Assembly: GCA_948099385.1 (NCBI GenBank)
Contig: CANUEZ040000163.1
Coordinates: 9,510,501 to 9,574,500, forward strand
Length of the DNA: 64,000 nucleotides
Direction: 5' to 3'
DNA from: Fasciola hepatica
Lineage: Eukaryota > Platyhelminthes > Trematoda > Plagiorchiida > Fasciolidae
Shown: positions 24,571-36,502 of the stretch, in pieces
How the letters are laid out: each line of letters starts with the position of its first letter
Position numbering within the stretch: the first letter of the stretch is position 1
Made by a program: the position numbers and the translations under genes
The notes under the pieces: model-generated
The model's database searches: none
What the model was told of the DNA's origin: nothing
The model's input: only the letters and a program-made list of their open reading frames with translations

Positions 24571-27000
24571 CCCGGGTATCAGGCTGTAAGTAGTCAGATA
24601 GGAATTGCAAACGTTTACATGGATGCAATTAAAGATGTAACCACTAGGCCAGCAACCCACTGCATCCATTCCATCCAGGTGATAAAGCCTGGATTCACTC
24701 AGTAAAATCGACGCAATATCCCGGAACAGAAGAGATGCAATTGCGCACAACAAAATAGTCATACTCTCTGGAGCTCATTGGATAAGAAGGATTTCGATTC
24801 ATTCCGAGAAATCAGAGGAAAATGATGAGAAGTAAACACAGTTACGGTCGGGAAGGATCACGTTTTTGTTGATTTTTTTCTTTTTGATGATGGAAGTTTG
24901 TTTAACCAAATAAATCACAATTTTGAATTGGCCACAGGCCACTCGTGCATAGAAATGCCGTCGAATCCGTTACATATTACCGAATGATCAAACTTTAAAA
25001 ATCACTGAAATGATCTCACGGATCCTAATGTCTCACATGCTATCTGTCAGCTGTGATGAGGTTTGGGTTGGTAAAAGGGATAACTGCCTGATTCAACGAA
25101 TTAGTACAAATACTTAAAAGATTCGCGAAATTATTTGCTCAGCCCGCTGTGGTTACGCAGAATAACTCCAGTTCTCTGCTTTATGTCACGGAAAACGCTG
25201 AATAGTTCCATAAACTTGGTTTGATCCTACTTTTCACGATGCATCAACCGGTGCTCTACTAAGAAAGAAAATCTGTGTATCTTAACAAGAACTGAACAGG
25301 TTTACCTCTTCCTCATCGAATGCACTAAATGAACACTCATTTCAGTCTACTCCATTTTAATGTTTCACTTATCATACCATACCTGTGTTGGCCCGTCTTG
25401 CTTTTGCGACAGATTACAATGAGTGAAATGTCGTTACATACTGTCATACAAAATATTTCTGTAATCTTGAATTGGATAGGAGAGACCCACCGTTTCCAGT
25501 ACAGGTGAATAGATAAACACTTCGATTCGGAGGCATCGGTTTCAAATAAGTTCACAATCGGTTAATGGGACAGGAAAAACTGGCTACCAAAAGAATTCCA
25601 TCAGCCGTTGTACCCCACTTCTTTTATCCTTGCCACTCAAAGTCGCGGACTTGATAAACATCGCTGCACTTAGACTCAACTTCTCCATGGATAGGATTCG
25701 GGATTTTCGACATTATTTTGGCTTCATTAAGCTAGACCAAATTTAGACATTTCCTGATATAGTGAGATGTTGCAAAGCGGTTGGGATTGACTTTCTTTAG
25801 CTGAGAACAGAAAAAAAATCAGATATTACCTTTTCCGAAACACCGACAATGCATTAGTTGCGACGAATCTGATCGCTAGCTCTGGTTGAAGTCTCATTGA
25901 AAAACAAAAGATTTATTATGAAAGTATCAAAACACTATGAATGCAAGTAACTAGTAGATAAAGAGGTAGTAATAATACAGTGACGCGATCGGTCACTTGA
26001 TGTGGCCATATCCGCCGGTCTCGCAAAATTCATCAGACTGATCACTCGGATCCAATTCGAGAACTCAACACGTCCTAAATTACTAACTCCCGCGCTCAGA
26101 ATTTCCTAACTGTAATGTCTAAGCAAGGGACGGTTTATTTTTTCGCATCTTTTACCCGTTGAATATTGAGGATGTCCATCTGAGGACGCTGTTAGCGCAT
26201 GTCTCAACTATTTTGGCTCAGTGAGCTATAGCCTATGATCCATATTCCAAATATATCCTTGAAGAAGTCCTCCCATCAGAAGTGATCATAGAATCGAAGA
26301 CCTCGGTTTTCACATACTGGCAAACTTTGCGCATCCTAAGTCAACACTGGCCAAGATTCTGTGATCTGTTTTATAAATTCGGGTAGTACAAAATAAAACA
26401 GCCTCCGATTACTCCAACCCATTCAATGCATTCGATCACCAATTTTAGTTTGATTTCCACGGTAAACGCTTTGCTTTATCAATATCTTTAACCGGGGAAT
26501 CGTTTAGTTCTCCTTTTTACTTCCACCGTTCTCCAGGATGTCTTTCAGCTTCAGTCGTTCACATGGCACTGAAAATACTTCTACTATGCTCGAACATCAC
26601 TTCTTGTGAGTGGTATCAAAGAAAATGAGAAATCTTGTTCAAAATCCACTGCTATCGGCACAGTCTGATTATGACCGACCTCGATGTCACTCGTCCCGTT
26701 GAAGCATTATTCAAAATGAAACAGTAAGCAAACCGCTCGTTAGATTCGTCACCAATGCATCAGATTGGCACGGTGAAACTTAGTGATTAAATTTGAAAAT
26801 CCAATTTTTTTCTTCTGTTGTTCCCTAGTTTCTTTTCTAAGTTATGGTAGAGGTAAAATATTTCAGGAAGGAGGTCGCGGCCAATTAAAGGCTGCCCCGG
26901 GGGAGAAGTGACTGGCGGTGGCGAGAGCTGTCGAACCGTGGACAGAAAGGTCAAAAATCCATCAGATTACTGTCTGACCACCGCCACTGGTGAAGTATAC
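24571..27000. other. Non-coding interval, no gene recognised
   Basis: Short frames only. The first few hundred bases may include the decayed 3' end of the gypsy element. The remainder shows no recognised feature. Confidence 0.4.
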
Positions 27001-27004
27001 ACAG

Positions 27005-27125
27005 CGGTTTGGCAAATCTCCATGATTCAACTGATGCAGCGCATGCCGTACAGAGGCGTGGGTGGCCTCCGAGTGTGGATTCGAATCCAGCCGGGTTCAA
27101 TGAATTGAATCATTCGAATGGACTC
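27005..27125 (+). repeat. tRNA-like SINE candidate
   Basis: GGATTCGAATCC at 27077-27088 is a good Pol III B box. It is preceded by GGTGGCCTCCGAG, closely paralleled by GATGGCCTCCGTG just upstream of the B box in the minus-strand element at 34.6 kb, so the two probably belong to one tRNA-derived family. A clear A box is not preserved. A T-rich tract follows at about 27165-27178. Confidence 0.5.
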
Positions 27126-29829
27126 CAACTTTGTCATATCTGCCAAGGGTATTTCATGATTGGGATTTTTTTTTTATTGCCTTCACGACAATGAGAGCTG
27201 GTAAAGAATGTTATAACGGGACGAACACCTACCAAGCAGACAAACATTTATGAGTAATCAAATTGGAAATGCAAGTAACCGCTATATCTACCACACATAG
27301 AACTAGACACCTAGCTGACACTACTTTAGTATCTGGATCGTTGTGGTACTATAAACTTGTTCAAAACAGTCAGATTGAAAGTTGCAATAAAAACTGTGGC
27401 TGTCAATCGGCTCTTTGGTACACTTGATTTGCAGTAGATTTTGCACCAAAAGTGTCCTATTCGTTTCGTTGAAAATTATCATATGTTGCTTTATTTATTT
27501 GGAGTGTCTAAAAGTTTACAGGTAGCGATAACAACCACGTTTATGCCTCTCTTATTATGCAACGGTGGTACGATATTTCTAGGGGGGGGAATGTAAGCTA
27601 AGTAGACGCTACAAGAATGCAGGGTGATAGGCGACAAAATCTGAACATAGGACCCCAAGAACCCTATTGTCTTATGATAGGTGTTTTCTTTTTAAAAATT
27701 AAAGAATACTGTACTCGTGCACGGCTGTTCGCATTCGTTTTAAACCAGTCCAAGCCTGCTTAACTATAGGAATTTTGGGTTGAGTACCAAGTGTATCGGT
27801 GAGGTGTATCAAGTGAAAGGAGAACAAAAACCATGTTGGCCTCTTGAGTCTATTTTCCCAATGTCGTGTTTTCCTTAAGGTAGTTTGTTATGATTTCGAA
27901 AGTTTAGAACAAATGAAGTTGACCGACAACTTTACTCTGGTTTCAGAACTTCTTCAAACATCCACTCACCACGAATCATTATATAATAATCACCTGTGTA
28001 TAACAGAAAAGAATAATGACTCATAAATAAATGTTTATTGTTTGTTAACACAAACTTATCCCATAACTCAGTGTTACCGAACAAAAAATACTAACTTATA
28101 ACAGCTAATGCCGCATCGCTTTTTCAATACACTCCGAACGGATCTGGGATCTGAAACATTAGGAGTGATGACTTATTTAAACCAAGCTGAAAATGGCCGC
28201 ACTTCGTCAAAACAAATAACCAACAGAACTGCTCAACTGATAGATCTGTTGAAAGTTGAAGGGCACATACGTTAGGCAAAGAGAATTGTTTTTGAATGGT
28301 GAACAGTATGTTTATAGAAAATAATTTGTGGTCATTCGGAAGGTCACAATAAACATGATCATCGTCATCATCATCATCAACATTATCATCATCATCACCA
28401 TCATCCGCAAAACAAGGTCCAACCAATTCCCAGCTTACAAAACAGACTGGATTACCTCATTTCTGTCACCCCAGAGGGAAGGAAAATCGTTTTCAAGGAA
28501 AAAAATAATTCAAATCCTGTGCTACTTAAATGAAATTTTACGTCGAAAAGTTTTTGGACGGGTTTGTGCTAGTTGTGGTGCAATGTTTTCAGTATAGGTT
28601 TCGAACCCTTTGGCAACCTAACTGTCTGTCAGAAATTTCGCAATGGTCCCCGCTTCTCCTGAAATATCTCTGGTCACTACTGAAGTGCAATAATGCTAGA
28701 TCATGGAGTACAATAACACAAATGAGCACCACAAATAACCCTAAAATTAAATCAGACCAATTTTTAAAAGTGCATCCTAAGTGTGAGTGGATAATGCTCT
28801 TGAGAATCTACTGGGGAACCACAACGATGGTTGTTGTGAACAAATATCTACGGAGTGTACAAGAATGAGAACAAACGGATGAAAAGTGGTGTATTGGATT
28901 TGCTTACATGCTGAGTGGCAATAATCCCGAATTCGGTCATATGATTCAGGGGAACTATTTCCATCCGTCTGCAGATACTACTTGCGTCGAAATAAGAACA
29001 CCAGCATCAACCATTTGTCCCAAAATTAGTCATTTCACCTACAACGAAACTTGCTTGTTCTCAAACGAACAAGGAGGACCTGAAAATACAAGGTTTTGGA
29101 CAATTTTGGTCGTTTTGAAAGTATCTGTGCTGTGTTCTGAATGCTGTGTCCGAGCATAATACGACAACTTTGCGTCGTTGACCTCCAATATCAAACAACG
29201 ATTCAATAACTAATTAAACGGCGGAAGAGGAGCCATTCATATTGAACGATCGCAATGGCAGGTATGCAGTTTAAATGCTATTTGTATGAGTTTAACAAAA
29301 CCTCTTGTGTTGGAAATCGCCGTGGCATAGGAAGTGGTCAGCTGTGAATTCGACAGCGTCAATCACTTCAGTTGCACTGGCAGAGAGGGCCTGACTAATT
29401 CAAGAACAGTCAAGCAAAACCTACCAACTTTCGAGAGAGATGCAACAAAATCCACACAACACGACTTATGAAGTTTCGAGTAAATTTCCCAGGATCCATG
29501 TCTTCTGGATAACAACAGAAACTGCAATTGTCCAAATTTTTCAGCTTCTATTTACTTGTCAATTTAGCATGCGAGTTTTGTAACAAAAAACTGTTTAAAC
29601 TTGAAAGCTATGATCATCCATTATCTGTCCAACCATGTTTATTATGTGGCAAACATTTTGGTAGCAAATATTGTCAGAAATTGACCCCATTGTTGGGACC
29701 CTGCTGACAGTTGCAAATTCTCCGAAGCATCAGGATTCTATGATTGTTGTATCTGAGCCTTTGAGTAAAAAGAGCTTACTACAGTTCGTTCACTGATTCA
29801 TCGCCGAATTCAAAGCCGTTAAACATTGA
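27126..29829. other. Non-coding interval with one microsatellite
   Basis: A 112-codon plus-strand frame at 28530-28868 is the longest and shows no recognised domain. It is likely chance. An (ATC)n tract is listed separately. Confidence 0.4.
28356..28405. repeat. (ATC)n microsatellite, imperfect
   Basis: About 50 bases of ATC/CAT units with occasional changes. It gives isoleucine- or aspartate-rich frames on the two strands that should not be taken as genes. Confidence 0.9.
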
Positions 29830-29965
29830 TGGTTGATTAGTCTTGGAACCTTCACCTACCACCTTGGAGGTCAGAAGTTCGAATCTCAACACTGACGGTC
29901 ACTTCAGTGGTAGGCAGAAATCGGTTGTTGGCACTCCTGATCCCTTGGGACACCATGGTTCTCTA
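29830..29965 (+). repeat. Short dispersed repeat, copy 2 (SINE-like)
   Basis: The partner of 2069-2190 (opposite strand). It contains a B-box-like AGTTCGAATCTC at 29876-29887 and then the shared landmarks CACTGAC, TCACTTC, AGAAATCGGTTGTTG and CTCCTGATCC. It is better preserved than the first copy around the B box. Pol III-derived SINE identity is inferred. Confidence 0.55.
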
Positions 29966-31880
29966 CTCCAAGTTTCAAGGTCAGTCCAGCTGTTATCCGT
30001 ATTAGTGCAGTGGGACCCTGGGGCCATGAAACGTTCTCCTCCTCTTGCAATCATGCGCAGGTATGCCATTAAAGATAAATATTACAGTGTTGTGGGTAAA
30101 TTATGATCAACTGGATCATCTAGTCGTCAGTGGCAGTCACATTTTAACACTTTTAGTGTATATGGACCGATTGAACCCATCTGAACCGGTGTCATCAGTC
30201 ACTGCAGTCAAATAAAAGTATCTTCCGCAGAACGAATTTGATCAAAGGAAAATCAGTGTAAGCTGTAGTCCCTGAAAAATTGCAAATTCAAATGTTTGCT
30301 GACTTTTAAGCTCACATGACCAAGTAGATCCACTCCGACTTTGCCACCTTTAGAAATCCTCCACTAAATCTTTGCAAAGACCAGACAGACTCTCTATGAG
30401 ATGCTTTCGATTGCAAAACACGATCGATAAATTCATTTGGTTACTTTTACTGACTAACAAATAAACTCGTCAAGAGGCTTCGCTGAAATATGCCCACGAG
30501 GATACTTCTTATTGATGGAAATACCGATTTAAGGAAATTCACAACTAAGTTTCTGCATGGCTGAAGTGATACATTAAGAAAGGTCTGGGATAACGAACTT
30601 GTTGATGAGCTGATAGATGGATACCAGCGTGAAAATAGATCAAGTAAACTAATAAACAGTTACAGAAAACAGCTGCAAAAGACATCCGGGACTGGTCTCA
30701 CCATCGGCGGGGAGAACTAATGGTGATCGCGGGTTAGCGTTCTGTCAACATTTAACCAACGTCCATTGCATCTTGATATGACTGTTGGATCTTTTTTGTC
30801 TACTCAAACACGTTTGTCTCTTCCCAAGCTCTGATTGCTGGTTCCCTTACTCCCATGGCACTTGCAAGTGAACTAATTAAACTAAACTAAACTTTCATGC
30901 CCATTTTGTCACACACACACACACACACACTTTGCACCACATGACTAGTGACATCTGTGACCCGCATTCGCACTTTAGTGTCCGGCGACCGCTCTCCATT
31001 GACCTCACTGTCCAACTTGGCGTCTGATTGAACAAACCCTTTTGACGATGGCTTTGCACTCTGTCATTGCTTTTTCTTCGTGCTAGTCCCTCAGTTCGAC
31101 ATTTTGCTTTAGCAAACAACCGGAACTGTAATCTCCTATCATTTGAGCTCAGGTTACCGTTTGCCTCTTTAACATCTCTTGGACAATAAGTGGCTGATCA
31201 ACTCCCTGAAGGAGGTAGAAAATTCAGATTTGCATTTTTCATTGTCTGACTTGTAATGTTCACGTGCAATATCAAAATTAAAACTTCGACTGGGTTTCAT
31301 TTCGTCATCTGACGTTTTGTGAAACTGTAAACTGGTCAGGATAACGGGTATTATCTACTGAGAAACTGAAGTACACTCATTTTCTATGCCCTACCATAGC
31401 TTTATCTTGACTACAGTATTGGAAACGGTTTGAATAATATTGTCCGTGAAGTATGGATAAAATTTATTCACCACACTCAGTTCATATGAGCATAACTATC
31501 ACGAAGAAGCCGACTTCTGTCAGTGACTGTTGCATTACAAGAAAAACGTGGGACAATGCATCAACTTACGCTCATGTAATGCGTGTTAGATTTTCACCCT
31601 TTGCGACTTCAGCACTCAAAATGAGCAAGCATATTGTCCACATTCTGACTCCAATTGCACCTAGCAATCAGTTGCATTTGTATGCTGTGTGATGAGCTGT
31701 TGGCTGTGTACTGGAGGAGGAGACTATCAAAAATAATATCCCGGGAGAGAAAGTTAGGTTACTAGTTTCGCTTTATAATAAATCAGCGAACGGTTTAAAA
31801 TAATTTATGGATGAGGAACAAACACTATCGCTTCATGATTCGCTCCGTTTCAAATGTCGACAAATTAAAAAGCTATCATC
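29966..31880. other. Non-coding interval, no gene recognised
   Basis: It contains a short (CA)n tract (listed separately) and only small chance frames. Confidence 0.4.
30910..30930. repeat. (CA)n microsatellite
   Basis: Ten uninterrupted CA dinucleotides, with the reading frame VCVCV on the opposite strand. Confidence 0.95.
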
Positions 31881-31902
31881 CAATCTTTGTTTGTTTTTCC
31901 AG

Positions 31903-32099
31903 TAATGAAAAAACGAAATTACGATCAATTTATTGCATTGTATTTCCGCAAGTCTCATGCTCACTCAGTCAACAGGAATCCTAGGGAACGAGTGATTAAC
32001 GAGAGAGTGGAACACAAGAAGAAATTAAGGTGTGATAACTCACTAATTCATAAGCATAAAGAATCAAGTTGCAGTATGGTGGTTTTCAACCGGAAATAA
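31903..32099 (+). CDS. Candidate 3'-terminal exon, unknown protein
   Basis: A pyrimidine-rich tract ending TTTGTTTTTCCAG (31890-31902) is a good splice acceptor and is followed directly by an open frame that runs 65 codons to a TAA at 32097-32099. The encoded tail is strongly basic, with YFRKSHAHSVNRNPRE and HKKKLR segments, and has no recognised domain. An AATAAA poly(A) signal lies 128 bases beyond the stop at 32227-32232, at a plausible distance for a short 3' untranslated region. No upstream exon could be identified. The combination of acceptor, frame and poly(A) signal can occur by chance in AT-rich DNA, so this is only a candidate. Confidence 0.25.
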
Positions 32100-32226
32100 C
32101 CATTAAACTACATCCGAATGAGTTAAAAGTGAACAGAGCAGAGTGAGAGGATGGAAGTGGGCATGATCCTTTCCAGCTTGCTCCTTGCGAATACTGTAAA
32201 CCAGAATCGAATATGACAAGCCACAA

Positions 32227-32232
32227 AATAAA
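32227..32232 (+). promoter_or_regulatory. Possible poly(A) signal AATAAA
   Basis: A canonical hexamer located downstream of the candidate exon ending at 32099. It is meaningful only if that exon is real. Confidence 0.2.
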
Positions 32233-32260
32233 TACGGAAAGCTGAACGGCTTTGGTTAAG

Positions 32261-32311
32261 TAGATAGATAGACAGATAGGTAGATAGATAGATAGGTAGG
32301 TAGATAGATAG
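32261..32311. repeat. (TAGA)n microsatellite
   Basis: About twelve TAGA units with CAGA and TAGG variants. Confidence 0.92.
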
Positions 32312-32735
32312 AAAAATTAATCGATTGATCGACTGATTGACTCATTGAAGAATTCACTAGTAGCTTGGCTGACTGATTGTTCAACCGATTGACTCGTTGT
32401 TTGATTGATATATTTCCTGAGTGATTGATCGATTGGTTGGTTGGCTGATTCATTGATTGGTAATTTTCTACTTCATAATATTGCTTTTGACTGCTTCTTC
32501 TTGTATATTTCCGGAAAAATTGATTCATTAAATAGACGGAAGTGATAATGCAATAATAATCAGTTAATTGATTTTTGAGGGCGGTAAACCATCAAATAAA
32601 TTATTTGGCAGATTGTTTGACGGATTTCCTGACTGATTGGTTGATTGACTGATTGGTTTGTTGATAGGTTGGTTGGTTGATTGAATAATTGATTGATTTA
32701 CTGATTGAATGAATAGTTGTTTGGTTGAATGACTA
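32312..32735. repeat. Degenerate (TTGA/TTGG)n tetranucleotide-derived region
   Basis: Two blocks, 32316-32460 and 32630-32735, are made almost entirely of TTGA, TTGG, CTGA and similar four-base words, separated by ordinary sequence at about 32461-32625. The minus-strand frame rich in NQS repeats is a consequence of this and not a gene. Confidence 0.8.
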
Positions 32736-33757
32736 GAGGTTCAAAATTCTGTTTTTAATTTCGGTCATTTTTCCCAATCTGTCTTTCAAACTTACGAATG
32801 CTATGTGGGTTTGCACATTGGCCCTATTATGAGACGAATTCACAATGAGGTTTTTTTCATTAGCATTCAGTTACAAAGATTTGAATAAATGGGAAGAAAT
32901 GCAGAACCCGACTTCAATTACAAAATGTTTTCGACGCAAGAAAACTTTCAGTTAACTAGGTCAAGCTTGTAAGTACTCACAGTCAGTCGGGAAAATTATA
33001 TTCATAAACACAAAAGCCAGTTGCTAAATCTCACAGGAAAAGAGCCTCACAACTTCGAATGAAGAAAAATAACCTCTCATGCCAACGAAGCACTGACACA
33101 CAATGTTCACTCAGACTGATATCTTCTCCATTATTGACTTTTTCAAATAAGTTGGATCAGTTGGTAAAACATATAGTGTTATTTACCCGTCATCTTCTAG
33201 CCATTTGTTTTTCTTGGTGCTTTAAAACAAAATGGAGCCCACTGACTACCACAATGTTTCTGAGCCCATCAGTGAGGACAGTGCAAGTGTGCTTGCACAT
33301 CTTCCAGTTTTAGTTTGTAGTAGAAGCCAGCAATAAACCATCGAGCTTAGCCGAGTAAACGATGACCGGTTCTTATCAAATTCTACCTCAGTCTATCGAT
33401 TCTGATGTCCGAAGTTTTAACCCCGCCTCCATAATGGTTACTAGACCATTTTTAAAATTCATGTTTGTCTATAAGTATAGTCGAAGAAGTGTATATCTCG
33501 CAAACTTAAAGACTCAAGGTGCCATTTGGGAGAACCGACAACCATGACCAGAAGATATGGAGTGACAGAGAACCACATAAGGTCTTACTATGCCAGGCTT
33601 GGGATCGATCCAGATGACAATGGAATTCTGCCTACCAACAATGTGACTAGTGTTGATGGGATTCCAACCTTCGAGATGAGAGATGTGAATCACTCAACCA
33701 CACATGGTTATCTCCAACCAGCATGTATTTTGCCTGCCTTCGAATTGCTTCTGGTAT
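32736..33757. other. Non-coding interval, no gene recognised
   Basis: A 77-codon frame at 33526-33759 is open through ordinary-looking sequence but shows no recognised domain. It abuts the tRNA-like A box at 33766 and may be part of the same repeat. Confidence 0.35.
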
Positions 33758-33765
33758 AGCTTCAG

Positions 33766-33864
33766 TAGCTCAGCTGGTACGGTGGCCAGCTCTACATCTT
33801 AGACTTATATTTTTTGGCAATATAAGACAGTTTGTTGTGATCCGTCCTGGTAGCTCTAAGAAGA
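33766..33864 (+). repeat. tRNA-like sequence with A box
   Basis: TAGCTCAGCTGGTA at 33766-33779 is an almost perfect Pol III A box as found in tRNA genes. The B box about 60 bases downstream is poor (GTGATCCGTCC), and no complete cloverleaf forms, so this is a SINE head or tRNA pseudogene. It sits directly 5' of the dispersed repeat at 33865-34264, which may be its body. Confidence 0.45.
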
Positions 33865-34264
33865 AGACTCTTATACCTTCGAAATACCTCGTGCATTACA
33901 CAAAAAGAAGATTATGTAGGATAATAGGTGCTGCAGTCAAAACCATGGTGCGAAGCGCATTAGTCCAGAGCTTTTCTCGTGACTGGGTCTTCTGACTGGC
34001 TCTCTCGTTTACTTCCCCCATTGGCTGATTTCATTGTGGCCGGTTGAAACAGTTGCTGGCCGCTGACTGGTTGGTTCCACTCGCTTTAGTGACAGCTACT
34101 GTTTGCGACTGATTGAGAGATTTCATTCCATTTCGTCATGAACTGATTGGGCCATTCACCCATTTTGCTGGCCTGATATTTGCCATGGATTATGGGAGGA
34201 CAATGACGTGCTGTCTGCTAACTAAACTGGGTCGTCTATCGGTGGGTCAGCAAATACCCTCACG
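33865..34264 (+). repeat. Dispersed ~350-400 bp repeat, copy 2
   Basis: The partner of 9650-9998 on the same strand, with the shared words CTTCGAAATACCTCG, CATTGGCTGATTTCATT, AACAGTTGCTGGCCGCTGAC, GACGTGCTGTCTGCTAACT and CAGCAAATACCCTCAC in matching order. No open frame is shared, which argues for a non-coding element. The A-box sequence immediately upstream raises the possibility of a tRNA-headed SINE. Confidence 0.5.
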
Positions 34265-34567
34265 CAGTCTGCATCAAATCAGTTCCAACGCGTTTCAATG
34301 ATGCATCATTCATTCAGATCCTAAAAGCTTTGGTGAGATTAGAATACATGCATGGCCACATGGAAGGCTTCAATCATTTCACGATCGAATTTTGTTGTTG
34401 ACCCTCCGAAGTAACACAAATACATGAAATCTACCGTAGCACAATAACTTACAATATTACTGACCGTAGCAGGATATCCCTGTGAACTAACCAGTGTCTA
34501 ACATCCGAATAGACGGGCTTGTATGGCTACGAAAGGTGTTTTGGCGGATTTGACATATTTTAATTGG

Positions 34568-34680
34568 TCTTAATGCAAACAGACTTTGAATCTAGCACGA
34601 TTCGAACCCACGGAGGCCATCTAAATTGCAGTACTGAGTGTGCTTTACCATCTGAGCTACGAGGCAAGTCAGTGTTGTAC
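34568..34680 (-). repeat. tRNA-derived SINE candidate with A and B boxes
   Basis: On the minus strand TAGCTCAGATGGTA (34660-34647) is a textbook A box, and GGGTTCGAATC (34609-34599) is a textbook B box, about 38 bases apart as in tRNA genes. The stems of a tRNA pair poorly (the T arm is mismatched), so a working tRNA is unlikely. GATGGCCTCCGTG just before the B box is shared with the plus-strand copy at 27.07 kb. It is interpreted as the head of a tRNA-derived SINE. The body and tail were not delimited. Confidence 0.6.
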
Positions 34681-34689
34681 TGTTTTCCC

Positions 34690-35370
34690 CGCTCCATGTT
34701 TGTTTTCGGTGCACATTTCGCTGAATCGGACCATCCTCCATTCTCGTGTCAGTCACATCGAGGAAGGGCAACTGAACGTTTACTTCGCGTTCTGTTGTAA
34801 AGAGTATCGCTTCGTGTGCCCCGTAAAATAAAGTTTGCACAAAATCTAGGTCACAATTAACGTCATTCACCCTAAGTATTCCATCCGCATAACGATAGTA
34901 TGTTCAAAGCTGTCAATTGTAGACTTCCGCTTGGTTCCTTCTGAACTTGCGAGGAATGCGTCTGCAAGAAGTGGACCTAATTTGGTTCAGTGGATAATGT
35001 CAAAGTTAATCGGGCAGAATCTTGCGAAAAGAAAACCGAAGTTGCATTAGTTATCATCGCAGGAATATGATCATGAAAAACTAACCTGTAGCTATGTCTT
35101 CTGGGTCTTACCACTTACACACCTAACTGTGATTCTTTTTTGGATGAATAATCACATATCAGTGCAGGCAATCCTATTAGTATACAAACCGCACCCCCCA
35201 TCAATCAAATTCCATAAGTAAACTTCAAACATATCTCAAAACCTTTATAAGACCCAGTTTGTTCACCCACGATCGAATAAAAGTGAGCCGTTCGGGGTGC
35301 GACAGTTAACTTCTGCAATCTGATGGTTGCTTCGCGTTAATAATTCCTTGAAAGACGGCTCCCACACGCT
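34690..35370. other. Non-coding interval before CR1-type LINE
   Basis: No gene recognised. It may contain a decayed ORF1 region of the LINE that follows, but no motif was found. Confidence 0.35.
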
Positions 35371-35639
35371 CCCCGTGATTGACTGCGGTACATTTTGTAG
35401 TGAACCTGATCAATGTCGTTTTGGAATCATTCTCAACATCAACTCCTGACTCTCAGAATTCTCTGCCAAAAGAATCATCCACTCGGATTGGAGACACAAT
35501 ATGTTCTGCTCCACTATTCGCTACTCGTTTTTATGAAAGCTGGCAAAGATCAGGTTGGACTAGGAAACTGAAGCGAGCAGGTTGGCAGAATGCTCTTAGT
35601 CGCACAACGACGAGGCAGATGACAGTTCCGCATTGGTCA

Positions 35640-36260
35640 GTACTAACATTCAGTCCTTGTTAGGGAAGATGTCTTTCCTAACCAACGTCCTGAACTCTCG
35701 GATTAACACGAACACCTGTATGACCTGTATCCAAGAGTCTTGGTTAAGTGAAAGTATTGACGACGAATTCTTTCTCCTTTAAATTCTTCAGTGCTTTCAT
35801 CAAGACAAAAAACGGTTCAAGAAAAAGACAAGTAGAGGTATGAATAATTTCATCAGTTCCGAGTGGTCTGGCATGTCTGAAGTTATTTCCACTTTCTTCT
35901 GTAATGGCGTTGACGGCGTGGTTGTTAAATGTCATCTTAAATTATCGCTTTTTCGAGGCACTGTCGTCAGTAACTTGTTTATATCTCCTTTCTGCTCCCA
36001 AAGGGACATCGACCTGTTCTTTGACGCTTTCGTACCCGTCCTGGTTCCAACACTGTCTGACGGTTTATGCTTTGTTGTTGGTGATTTTAATCATGCACCT
36101 AAGTATCCCTCACTTGCACTTGGTTTAGGTGAACTCTGTCTTATCCCAACTAGAGGGGACGTTGTTTGAGACTGAATTATCACAAACCATCCCGATCTTT
36201 TTCACTTACAACTGAAAGCTCTTGTTTCAACGAGTGATCACGCCTTCGTTATCATCAGAC
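35640..36260 (+). pseudogene. LINE endonuclease remnant
   Basis: This is an apurinic-type endonuclease, which in life nicks target DNA to prime reverse transcription. Visible parts, in shifting frames, are SVNTNIQSLLGKMSFL near 35640 (the N-terminal asparagine strand), CIQESWLSES (the glutamate motif, about 35727) and LCFVVGDFNHAP near 36070-36100 (the GDFN motif). The interval between 35760 and 35830 has lost sequence. The final S-D-H motif is represented by STSDHAF near 36230-36250. At least four frame changes make it a pseudogene. Confidence 0.65.
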
Positions 36261-36502
36261 CCAAAGTTTGTTCACGTTCAGCGCACTGTTCCCTCTTCAG
36301 TACAAAACAACTGAAGACAACCTCTAGAACTCTATCACCCACCACCACCACTCTTCTTCAGAGATCCTTTTCCATTATTACTCCGTGGTTTTCCTTCGAT
36401 TGCTCTTTTTCCCCCCGTTAGACCTATTTACGGAGATACTGATTGAGGTATTAGATTTGTGTTGTCCTATGGAGACTGCATAGCTTCTGGATAGCTTCTC
36501 CA

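Noticed and set aside
28124..28426. Aspartate-rich 100-codon minus-strand frame
   Set aside because: The D-rich part is the (ATC)n tract read in antisense. The rest has no recognised domain.
28530..28868. A 112-codon plus-strand frame
   Set aside because: No domain, splice context or conserved feature was recognised. Length alone is compatible with chance.
32256..32528. A 90-codon frame with NQS/SIN repeats
   Set aside because: It is the translation of the tetranucleotide-derived repeat region.
32261..32735. CRISPR-like array
   Set aside because: The repeats are four-base words with no separate spacers, and the window is eukaryotic.
33526..33759. A 77-codon frame with ordinary-looking composition
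   Set aside because: No domain recognised, and it abuts a tRNA-like repeat that may include it, so it is not called a gene.
34568..34680. Functional tRNA gene
   Set aside because: A and B boxes are good, but the T-arm and acceptor stems pair poorly, so a SINE or pseudogene is more likely.
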